DNA from: Phycicoccus sp. CSK15P-2
Lineage (GTDB): Bacteria > Actinomycetota > Actinomycetes > Actinomycetales > Dermatophilaceae
NCBI RefSeq assembly: GCF_016888005.1
Contig: NZ_JAFDVE010000032.1
Location: 17,026-81,025 of the forward strand
Reading direction: 5' to 3'
Length of the DNA stretch: 64,000 nt
Shown: positions 24,265 to 32,878 of the stretch, in pieces
Numbering within the stretch: the stretch's first letter is position 1
Layout of the letters: each line of letters opens with the position of its first letter
Position numbers and translations under genes: made by a program
The notes under the pieces: generated by a model
Seen by the model: the letters and a program-made list of their open reading frames with translations, nothing else
What the model was told of the DNA's origin: nothing
Databases searched by the model: none

Positions 24265-26020
24265 CCGAGGTCGGCGTCACCCGGATCTCCCCGCCGTGGC
24301 CGGGACGGTTCTTGCTGCCGCCGTTCTCGTCGCGCTGCTCGCGACCGCGGGACGTGGTCTGGACCTCATGGACGAGAGCTACGTCCTGCGCCTCGTGCGC
24401 GAGCCGGATGCGTCGCGTGGTGCGGGTGAGGTGTATCTCTTCGGTTTCCTCGTCAACCCGCTGTACGCGGCCGTCGGGTACGACATCGGGATGTTCCGGG
24501 TACTCGGGTTCCTCCTCGTCGCGGCCGTGGCGGCAGGGACTGCCCGTGAGCACCTGCTTCTCGTCGGCCCGGATGCGCTGCGTCGGCCCCGGGGTCGGGC
24601 GGTCGTCGTGGGTGTCGCCGCGGCCTCCGAGCTGGTGTTCCTGCTCGAGGTGCGGGTGCTGAGCTACCGGTCGGTCGCGGTGCTGGGGCTTCTCGGTGTG
24701 GCCTGGGGCGTCGCACGGCTGGAAAGGGGGCATCGGCGTTCGGGCGCGGTCATGGTCGGTGGCGCGACGGTGGTGGCCTTCGTGGGCAAGCCGACCACCG
24801 CGGCCGCCCTGCTGGTCGGCCTTGTGGTGTGGTCCGTCTGGCGGCGCGTGGACCGGCACGCGCTGTCGTGGGGTGTCGTCGGGGCGCTCGCGGCGGCCGC
24901 CGTCGTGTGCCTCGTGGCTCGGATGACGCCGTGGGGCGTGGTCGAGTACCTGAGCGGAGGAGTGGAGGTCATCGACGATCTCGACGCCTACCGAGGGCTC
25001 GCAGAGGCGCTGGGGCTCAGTGCCTTCCGCCCGACCGCCCTCCTCGTCTTCGGCCTCCCCCTCGTCGTCGCCGGGCTCCTCGCGGTCGGGGCGAGTGTCT
25101 TCTTCCCGCGGCTCCTCGGGGATCTCGTGTCGATGGGTGTGCTCGTGGTGACCGCCGCGCTGGTGGCTCGTCTCGCGGTGGTGTTGCTTGCGCCCACCAC
25201 ACAGGGGTTCCTGATCCTGCAGCTGGGCCTCCTGACGGCGGCTGTGGGCGGTGCACTCCTGTGGACTCGCTGGTCGACGATGTCGACGCCGGTCCGCTCG
25301 ACGGCGATGATCCTCGCGGCCGCGCCCTACGCCTTCTCGGTGGGCTCGAACCGCGGTCTGCCGTCCCTGACCGGGCAGGCGGTGGCGTTCTGGGTGCTGC
25401 TCGTCGGGATGCTCGCCTCGTGCGCAGCCCCGCGGCCCGACGGCAGGTGGCCCGACGCGGCCTGCCGCGTCGCACCGCTCGCCGTCACCGTCGTGGTGGC
25501 TGTGATGACGACCGTGCTCCTCCTCGACGGATCGCAGGGGGCGAACATCCGCCAGGCGTCCACGAGGACGGAGATCGGAGGCGGGAGCCTCGCGCTCCCC
25601 GCAGCCACCGCACGCGACGTCCGGCGGCTCCGCGAGGTGGCGGACGCCGGCGGCATCACCCACGACACCCCGGTGGTGGACCTCAGTGGGAAGGGGGCCG
25701 GCTACGCCATTGCTCTCGGTGGTCGGTTCCTCGGGCGGGCGCACTTCTACACGACGTGGTCCGGGCGGGGCGCGTCCGCGGCCCGTGCTCTGAGGTCCGT
25801 GTCCTGCGAGGACCGGGCGCGGGCCTGGCTGATCGTGCCGAGCGGAGGCGACGAGACGATGTACGACGCGTGGTCGTCCGGAGGCGCGGCGACCATCGCA
25901 CAGTACGACCGCGTCCTGAGGTTCCGGGCCGAGTGGTACGGGCGGCTCGACTCTTTCGACGTGCTCCGTCCCACCGAGCGTTCCGAGCGTGCTGTGTGTC
26001 GCCCGGACCCGCCGGAGTGA
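24251..26020 (+). CDS. GT-C-like polytopic membrane protein, paralogue B
   Basis: A 589-residue protein, paralogous to the product of 17393-19192. It shares GLDLMDESYVLRLV (37-50, acidic pair D41-E42) against GLDFWDESYTLLLV, then EPDASRGAGEVYLFGFLVNPLY against RPDASYAAGEVFLFQFLLHPVF in aligned order, about twelve helices, and the C-terminal DLSGKGAGYAIALGGRFLGRA plus CEDRARAWLIV segments. The start ATG 24251 overlaps the GNAT gene by 14 bp, so it is the fourth gene of the amino-sugar operon. A GT-C transferase or a flippase/ligase-like role for the lipid-linked sugar is possible. Confidence 0.75.
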   Translation: MRTPDRGRRHPDLPAVAGTVLAAAVLVALLATAGRGLDLMDESYVLRLVREPDASRGAGEVYLFGFLVNPLYAAVGYDIGMFRVLGFLLVAAVAAGTAREHLLLVGPDALRRPRGRAVVVGVAAASELVFLLEVRVLSYRSVAVLGLLGVAWGVARLERGHRRSGAVMVGGATVVAFVGKPTTAAALLVGLVVWSVWRRVDRHALSWGVVGALAAAAVVCLVARMTPWGVVEYLSGGVEVIDDLDAYRGLAEALGLSAFRPTALLVFGLPLVVAGLLAVGASVFFPRLLGDLVSMGVLVVTAALVARLAVVLLAPTTQGFLILQLGLLTAAVGGALLWTRWSTMSTPVRSTAMILAAAPYAFSVGSNRGLPSLTGQAVAFWVLLVGMLASCAAPRPDGRWPDAACRVAPLAVTVVVAVMTTVLLLDGSQGANIRQASTRTEIGGGSLALPAATARDVRRLREVADAGGITHDTPVVDLSGKGAGYAIALGGRFLGRAHFYTTWSGRGASAARALRSVSCEDRARAWLIVPSGGDETMYDAWSSGGAATIAQYDRVLRFRAEWYGRLDSFDVLRPTERSERAVCRPDPPE

Positions 26021-26111
26021 CCGGACTGTCGACTCGAACGTGGAGCGGGGTCGGCCCGGACGGTGGGCCTACCAGCACCCTCGGGACCACAGGTCCTGGG
26101 ACGTGGCTGCA

Positions 26112-26145
26112 CCCGACCATCTAGGGTGATGGGGGTGCGACTGTC
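26112..26145 (+). repeat. Repeat P, copy 2: leaderless promoter of the PIG-V-like gene
   Basis: Identical in 32 of 34 positions to 19967-20000. TAGGGT (26122-26127) is followed by seven bases and GTG 26135, predicting a transcript that starts on the codon itself. The first four codons (VRLS) are shared with copy 1, after which the sequences are unrelated. Confidence 0.85.
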
Positions 26146-27262
26146 AGTGGGGGAGGGCACGAGTGCGTCCTGCTCGTTCCGCGTCCGGATGTGGGCCGTG
26201 CCGATGGCGTGCGTGGTGGTGTTCGTCGTCTACCAGGCGATCGCAGCTCTCGCTTTCGACTCGGCCGGTGTGGGAAGCGCTGAAGCGCGTTCGCAGTGGG
26301 ACGCCCACGCCTACGTCTGGATAGCTGGGCACGGGTACCCGCCGGAGACGACGTGGAACCCCGACGGGGCGTACTTCGCCTTCTACCCGTTGTTTCCGGC
26401 CCTCATCCGGGCAGGCGTGCTGCTCACCGGTCTGGCTCCTGAACCGGTGGCCGTCGCGGTCAGCCTCGGGTGCGCCACGGTGGCGGTGGGTGTCCTCGGC
26501 CGATGGCTCCATGGCGTCGGGAGTGCCGCGGCGGCTTTGGCAGCGGTCGTGGCGCTCCTTGCGTGGCCGGCGAGCCCGGTGTTCCAGCTCGCCTACACCG
26601 AGGGTCTGGCCGTACTCCTGCTCGTCCTGTCGTGGATGTTCGTCACGAAGGAACGTGACGGGTGGGCGGTGGTGTGCATTCTGGCGCTGTCGCTGACCAG
26701 GGGGCTCGCGCTGCCGCTGTGCGCTGCGGTCGCGACACACCTGTGGACCACGGGTCGGCTTCGCCCAGGCCATCACCCTCGAGGCGCCGTCGGTGTGCTC
26801 GCCGCCGCGGTGGTCGGGGTGCTTCTCTGGCCGGTCCTCGCCGGGGTGCTGGCCGGTGACGTGGGGGTCTACTGGAGCTCGCACGTCGCTTTCGCTCCCG
26901 ACGGCCTGCCTCAGTCGGTCCTGGAGGCCGGGCTTCGGCATCCCGAGATCGCCGTCCTCGTCGTCCTGTTCCTCGCGATGACGACCATCCTTGCCGTGAA
27001 GCTGCTCCCCGAGTGGACCCCTCCCGTGGTCCGGTGGTGGTGCGCCGTCTACCCGGTCTACCTCGTCGTGGGCTCGCTGGTCACCCCGTCGATCGTGCGC
27101 TACCTCCTGCTGCTCTTTCCCCTCGGCCTGGCAGCCGTGCCCCTCGCTCGTCGGCGGTGGGCCGTCGCCGTCGCCGCGCTGGTTCTCGTACTGGGCCAGG
27201 TAGGCGCGTGGTGGTGGGTGGAGGAGTTCGTGCCTCTCGGCGGGGACTGGACCTACCCGTGA
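26135..27262 (+). CDS. PIG-V-like membrane mannosyltransferase
   Basis: A 375-residue protein with about nine helices. Following the first helix is QWDAHAYVWIAGHGYP and then AYFAFYPLFPALIRAG: the W-D-x-x-x-Y outer loop and the Y-P-L-F-P motif of the PIG-V/alpha-1,6-mannosyltransferase group, in which the Asp is the predicted catalytic residue and polyprenyl-phosphomannose the donor. The start is placed at GTG 26135 because of the leaderless promoter; ATG 26129 in the same frame adds two residues. Its own promoter separates it from the amino-sugar operon. Repeat S follows 38 bp after the stop. Confidence 0.78.
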   Translation: MRLSVGEGTSASCSFRVRMWAVPMACVVVFVVYQAIAALAFDSAGVGSAEARSQWDAHAYVWIAGHGYPPETTWNPDGAYFAFYPLFPALIRAGVLLTGLAPEPVAVAVSLGCATVAVGVLGRWLHGVGSAAAALAAVVALLAWPASPVFQLAYTEGLAVLLLVLSWMFVTKERDGWAVVCILALSLTRGLALPLCAAVATHLWTTGRLRPGHHPRGAVGVLAAAVVGVLLWPVLAGVLAGDVGVYWSSHVAFAPDGLPQSVLEAGLRHPEIAVLVVLFLAMTTILAVKLLPEWTPPVVRWWCAVYPVYLVVGSLVTPSIVRYLLLLFPLGLAAVPLARRRWAVAVAALVLVLGQVGAWWWVEEFVPLGGDWTYP

Positions 27263-27300
27263 GCAGCGGTCTTCCGGCGACGGTCCTCCGGAGATGCTGC

Positions 27301-27411
27301 GGTAGCCTGGAGCCGCACCACCGGCTTGGGTGATGACCCTCGCACTGCACGCGGCCCAGAAGGGCGACGCCGGTCAACTCCATCCGCACGCTGCCCCCGA
27401 GGAGCTTCCGC

Positions 27412-27414
<3 letters not shown>
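27301..27414 (+). promoter_or_regulatory. Repeat S, copy 2: ahcY promoter and structured 5' leader
   Basis: TAGCCT (27303-27308) is a good -10 box; the transcript would start near 27316, giving a leader of about 96 nt. Within it, CACCAC can pair with GTGATG (one mismatch), CTCGC with the later GCGA, and GCCC-AGAA-GGGC forms a tight tetraloop hairpin (27353-27364 region). CGAGGAG is the ribosome binding site, seven bases before ATG 27412. A second, degraded copy lies at 20992. The leader resembles no riboswitch class that I can name, yet the gene handles S-adenosylhomocysteine, so ligand control is worth testing. Confidence 0.6.
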
Positions 27415-28860
<1,446 letters not shown>

Positions 28861-28875
28861 CCGGAATGTTCTCCT

Positions 28876-28909
28876 GACGCGCCCCCGGACGCGAGTCCGG
28901 GGGCGCGTC
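28876..28909 (+). terminator. Strong intrinsic-type hairpin after ahcY
   Basis: GACGCGCCCCCGGAC (28876-28890), GCGA loop, then the exact reverse complement (28895-28909): 15 perfect base pairs closed by a GNRA tetraloop, 15 bp after the ahcY stop. There is no U-tract, as is common in high-GC Actinobacteria. Confidence 0.88.
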
Positions 28910-28982
28910 GCGTGCCGGGGCAGCGGCATCCGACGTTCGGACCGATCTCGCCGGACCGGGCGATGCGGGCGTGCGCGGCTCC

Positions 28983-28988
28983 TACCGT
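28983..28988 (+). promoter_or_regulatory. -10 box (TACCGT) of a leaderless promoter
   Basis: TACCGT is followed by exactly seven bases and ATG 28996. The transcript of the spermidine-synthase-like gene would therefore start on the AUG, separate from ahcY. Confidence 0.55.
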
Positions 28989-28995
28989 GTAGGCC

Positions 28996-31230
28996 ATGGC
29001 TCACGACCTCCAGACGGCCGTCGCACGCGTCCCGGCGGTCGCCACCCCCGCCGTGGGCCGTACCTCGGTGGCGGTCACGGCGCTGTTCGCCGTCACCGCC
29101 TTCCTCGGCGCCACCCTGCTCTTCGTCGTCCAGCCGATGGTGGCGCGGATCGTCCTTCCCCGTTTCGGCGGCTCGGCGACGGTATGGAGCACGAGCTCGT
29201 TGTTCTTCCAGGTCGTCCTTCTCCTCGGCTACGTCTATGCCCATGTCGCCACGACGCGTCTCGGCCGTCGTGCCCAGATCGGCGCGCACCTCGCAGTGCT
29301 CGTCCTTCCCGTGCTCGTTCTGCCGGTCACGGTGCCGGTCGTCGCCGACACCGGCTCATCGCCGAGCCTGCGTCTCCTCGCGGTCCTGGCGACGATGATC
29401 GGCCTCCCCTTCGCCGTCGTCTCGACGACCGGCCCTCTGCTGCAACGGTGGTACTCGTGGACGTCGGCAGCCCGCGCCGAGGACCCGTACTTCTTGTTCG
29501 CCGCGAGCAACCTGGGCAGCTTCGGCGGCCTCCTCGCGTACCCGGTCGTCATCGAACGCGTCCTGACCCTCCAGCAGCAGCGCACCGCCTGGTCGGCCGG
29601 TCTCGTCGTCCTGCTGCTGCTCGTCGGGGCGTGCGGGGTCGTCGCCTGGACCGCTCCCGGCCGGCGGTCACCCTCGTCCGAGGGCTCGCGGGCCCCGGCG
29701 ACGCAGAGGGTGCTGACGCCTACGGTGCGGCAGCAGGTCGCGTGGCTCGGTCTGGCGTTCCTGCCGTCCGCCCTCCTGCTCGCGGTCACCTCGCACCTGT
29801 CGACGGACATCGCTCCCGTCCCTCTGCTGTGGGTCGTACCCCTCGCCATCTACCTCGCGACGTTCGTCGTGGCGTTCGCGCGCACCTCCCGGGTCGTCAA
29901 CCCTCTTCTCGCCCGTGCAGCGGGGGCCGCGGCAGTCTTCGCCCTCGTCGTGCACGTCATCGGCCCGTCGCTGTCCGTCGCCGTCGGGGCCGTCGTCGAC
30001 CTCACCGTTCTCACCCTCGTCGCGTTCGTCGCCCACTCCCGCCTCGCCGCCACCCGGCCGTCGGTCGAGCACCTCACCCGCTTCTACCTCGTCGTGGCGC
30101 TGGGGGGTGCCGTGGGTGGCCTGCTCAACGGGCTCGTCGCGCCGGTGGCGTTCGACCGGATGTGGGAGTACCCCGGTGGCCTGATCGTCAGCGTGCTGCT
30201 CGGTGTCGGGGTGCTCGGGACGACGGGCACGGTGCTCACCCGGCGCTACGGAGCCCGGCCCGGGGTGGTGCTGCACGCGCTGGCCCTCGCGGCCGGCGCC
30301 ATCGGACTCGTCATCATCGCGTCCCTGACCCTCGGGACCTGGTGGCTGCTCCTCCTCGGTGGCGCCGCACTCGCGGGGGCAGCGTGGTATGCCGCGGCTC
30401 GGCCGGTCCCCGCAGTCGGCGCGGCGGTGCTCCTCATCGCCTTCGTCTCGGCGTTCCAGGCGATCGGGTCACTCGAGACGACCCGCACGTTCTACGGCTC
30501 CTACCGCATCGCCGAGACCGAACGCGACCGGTCGCTGTCGCACGGGAGCACGATCCACGGTACCCAGCTGAGCGAGGACCCGGGCGAGCCCACGATGTAC
30601 TACGCCCGGAACGGTCCCTTGGGGCAGGCGATGAGCGTGCTCCGACCACAGCGGGCCGGGGTCGTCGGCCTCGGAGCCGGCACCATCGCCGCCTACGGCC
30701 GCCCGGGGGACGTGTACGACTTCTACGAGATCGACCCTCAGGTCGTCACCTTCGCGGAGGATCAGCGGTACTTCACGTACCTGCGGGACTCCGCGGCCCG
30801 CGTGACCTCCATCGTCGGCGATGGTCGACTGCGCATCGCCGCAGCCCCCGAGGAGGCCTACGACCTCATCGTCCTCGACGCCTTCAGCTCCGACGCCGTG
30901 CCGGTCCACCTCCTCACCCAGGAGGCGTTCGACACGTACGCGAGCCGGCTCGGCCCCGACGGCGCGATCCTCGTCCATGTGAGCAACCGGTACCTCGACC
31001 TCGAGCCGGTCGTGGCCGACGCCGCGGACCACCTCGGGTGGAGTGCCTCGGTGGGGCTGGACGCCACTCCGGAGCCACCTGCCATCGAGTCGCGCTGGGT
31101 GCTCGTCACCGCCAACCAGCGGTGGACCGCGGCGCTGCGTGACGAGGACGGCTGGCGACCGGCGGGCGACGCCCGGGTCGAGTGGACGGACGACTTCAGC
31201 TCAGTCCTGTCCGTCATGGCTGGGCCCTGA
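28996..31230 (+). CDS. Membrane-bound spermidine-synthase-like protein
   Basis: A 744-residue fusion. About residues 20-500 hold roughly a dozen membrane helices; residues 530-720 form a cytosolic Rossmann domain of the polyamine aminopropyltransferase type: GVVGLGAGTIAAYGRPGD (nucleotide loop), YEIDPQVVTFA (acidic residue after strand 2), IVGDGRLRI, and DLIVLDAFSSDAVPVHLLT (active-site DAF/S motif). The family is called fused spermidine synthase; whether members make spermidine or modify another substrate with a SAM derivative is not settled. It lies next to ahcY, another SAM-cycle gene, but is separated from it by a terminator and its own promoter. Confidence 0.85.
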   Translation: MAHDLQTAVARVPAVATPAVGRTSVAVTALFAVTAFLGATLLFVVQPMVARIVLPRFGGSATVWSTSSLFFQVVLLLGYVYAHVATTRLGRRAQIGAHLAVLVLPVLVLPVTVPVVADTGSSPSLRLLAVLATMIGLPFAVVSTTGPLLQRWYSWTSAARAEDPYFLFAASNLGSFGGLLAYPVVIERVLTLQQQRTAWSAGLVVLLLLVGACGVVAWTAPGRRSPSSEGSRAPATQRVLTPTVRQQVAWLGLAFLPSALLLAVTSHLSTDIAPVPLLWVVPLAIYLATFVVAFARTSRVVNPLLARAAGAAAVFALVVHVIGPSLSVAVGAVVDLTVLTLVAFVAHSRLAATRPSVEHLTRFYLVVALGGAVGGLLNGLVAPVAFDRMWEYPGGLIVSVLLGVGVLGTTGTVLTRRYGARPGVVLHALALAAGAIGLVIIASLTLGTWWLLLLGGAALAGAAWYAAARPVPAVGAAVLLIAFVSAFQAIGSLETTRTFYGSYRIAETERDRSLSHGSTIHGTQLSEDPGEPTMYYARNGPLGQAMSVLRPQRAGVVGLGAGTIAAYGRPGDVYDFYEIDPQVVTFAEDQRYFTYLRDSAARVTSIVGDGRLRIAAAPEEAYDLIVLDAFSSDAVPVHLLTQEAFDTYASRLGPDGAILVHVSNRYLDLEPVVADAADHLGWSASVGLDATPEPPAIESRWVLVTANQRWTAALRDEDGWRPAGDARVEWTDDFSSVLSVMAGP

Positions 31231-31249
31231 GCGAACCGACCCGCCCGGC

Positions 31250-31272
31250 GTGAGTGAGGGGCGCTCGCTCAC
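31250..31272. terminator. Bidirectional hairpin between convergent genes
   Basis: GTGAGTGAG (31250-31258) pairs with CTCGCTCAC (31264-31272) with one G-U pair around a five-base loop. It overlaps the stop codon of the minus-strand gene ending at 31269 and lies 20 bp after the spermidine-synthase-like stop, so it can serve both. Confidence 0.6.
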
Positions 31273-32681
31273 CTCTGGGGTTGCGCGGTGAGGAGGGACC
31301 ACCCATCCGCAGAGACCACCGCCCACCCGTCCGCCGCGAGGGTGGAGGCAGGTGGCGACCCGGTCTCGACGAGCGCAGCGTCACAGTCACGGCGGGTCGC
31401 CCTGTCGATGGTGCCGGCTCCCCCCGCCATGAAGCGGACATATGCGTCGAGCTCGGCAGGGCCGTACAGCTCGGTCCGACCGTCGATGACCGGGACGAGG
31501 GTGGGGTGGGTGAACCACAGCCATCCTCCGGTGTAGTAGTCGTTGCAGACCACGGTGCCCCGAGGAAGCTCGTCCAGTTCGGCCGATAGTGCAGTCGGGA
31601 AGCCCTCGGAGGCCATCGGCTGGGCAACGGCCGCCACTCCCGCGACAACGAGGCCGACGACCGCGGCAGCCGCTGTGGCGAGGATCTCGGATGGTCGAAG
31701 CCGCTCCCGACCCAGGGGAAGGTGGTGCGTCAGCGCGGCCGCGAGCAGTGGAGCGAGGACGGCGGCCGCGAGTGCGACGGTGCGGCCGTGGATGATGAGC
31801 AGGAACACCGCGGAGAGGAGCATGCCCACCTCCGTCCAGGTCGGCGTGGCGCGTACCGTCCTCAGGAGCGCGATGCACGCGGCCATCAACGCCGTCGCGA
31901 CGAACGCAGGCATTCCGACAGTGGGCGGGTCCCACTCCTCGACGTAGCCCGTGACAGGGCTGATCTGGAACGGGGCGAGCAGGAGCCGCGGACCGACGGG
32001 TGTGAGGGCTGCCGCCACCCCGCAGCCGACGGGGAGGGCGGCGAGCCGCAAGACCTCGCGCCATGGCGCGCGCTCCAGGAGAAGGGCTACGACGACGACG
32101 CCGCCGAGCACGGGGGCGACGATCCAAAAGCCGTGGACGCACGCCCACAGCCAGGTGAGCGGGACGAGCCACCATCTGGGCCGCCGGTCCTGGGACGTCG
32201 AGAGCCAGGCGCCGGCAGCGAGCACGGTGAACGCGAAGGACAGCGACTGGGGCCGCGCCGTCAGCGACATGGACATGCCGACGAAGGCAACGACCGAGAC
32301 CGCGGCCGAGACCAGGACCGGAGCGTGCCGTCGGCACACGAAGTAGGTCGTGGTGGTCGCCACGACGGAGAATGCCGCGACGAGCCAGGACACGCCGGCG
32401 AGGTCTGCCGCGGAGTGAACGGACCAGATCAAGAGGTCCCCGAGCCACTCGTGCCTTATCCATTCACCGGTGGTGAAGGGGCTCCATGGGTCCGGCCCGA
32501 CGAAGACGAGGTCCTTGACGAGCTCTCGCCCGGTGCGAAGGTGCCACCAGGTGTCGGGGTCGTCAACGGGCCGGACGGTCTGAACGGCGATGACGACCAG
32601 GGCGGCGAGCAAGGGGGCGAGACGGAGCCACCCGGGTGTGCGCCAGGCCCCGTTCCCGGCCAAGGAGGTGCCGACACTCAC
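31269..32681 (-). CDS. GT-C-like membrane protein, DW-family member 1
   Basis: A 470-residue protein with about ten helices. The first outer loop has DDPDTWWHLRTGRELV (40-55) and EWIRHEWLGD; later come LWACVHGFWIV, TPVGPRLLLAPF, EEWDPPTVG, HGRTVALAAAVLAPLLAA and a C-terminal external domain with DYYTGGWLWF and VIDGRTELYG. The same order of features appears in the products at 40018, 44878 and 46249, so these four form a family. Function unknown; topology and the acidic loop suggest a GT-C transferase. GTG 32681 has GGAGGG upstream. A TATCGT -10-like box on the minus strand at 32827-32822 may drive it. Confidence 0.68.
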   Translation of the reverse strand: MSVGTSLAGNGAWRTPGWLRLAPLLAALVVIAVQTVRPVDDPDTWWHLRTGRELVKDLVFVGPDPWSPFTTGEWIRHEWLGDLLIWSVHSAADLAGVSWLVAAFSVVATTTTYFVCRRHAPVLVSAAVSVVAFVGMSMSLTARPQSLSFAFTVLAAGAWLSTSQDRRPRWWLVPLTWLWACVHGFWIVAPVLGGVVVVALLLERAPWREVLRLAALPVGCGVAAALTPVGPRLLLAPFQISPVTGYVEEWDPPTVGMPAFVATALMAACIALLRTVRATPTWTEVGMLLSAVFLLIIHGRTVALAAAVLAPLLAAALTHHLPLGRERLRPSEILATAAAAVVGLVVAGVAAVAQPMASEGFPTALSAELDELPRGTVVCNDYYTGGWLWFTHPTLVPVIDGRTELYGPAELDAYVRFMAGGAGTIDRATRRDCDAALVETGSPPASTLAADGWAVVSADGWSLLTAQPQR

Positions 32682-32878
32682 CGACCGCCCTCCGGGCTGG
32701 TCGCGGCGGTCCTGCCGTGACGCCGACAAGGAGCTCCCACGAGCCGCGGGTCCGTGTAGTGGCCGTGATCGAAGTGCACGGGTTCCTCCACGGTTCGGAT
32801 CCGACGGCTGCAACAGCCCAGACGATAGTCGGAAGGGAGCTTTGGGGAGTGGGGCCCGGGTCGGCCGTTTGTCCCCGG
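32682..32878. other. Intergenic spacer
   Basis: About 200 bp between two minus-strand genes. Apart from the TATCGT box noted for the downstream gene (minus strand 32827-32822) and a short GGGCCCGGG palindrome near 32855, nothing recognisable is seen. Confidence 0.5.

Noticed and set aside
20127..27262. GT87-like and PIG-V-like proteins as duplicates of one ancestor
   Set aside because: They share flanking repeats and general topology, but the loop motifs differ and I cannot align them beyond the VRLS codons in the promoter repeat.
27301..27360. SAM-IV or SAM-I riboswitch before ahcY
   Set aside because: A GGGTGATGACC string recalls the 3' end of SAM-IV elements, but the conserved core (paired arms with CCGGCAACC-type joining sequence) is absent.
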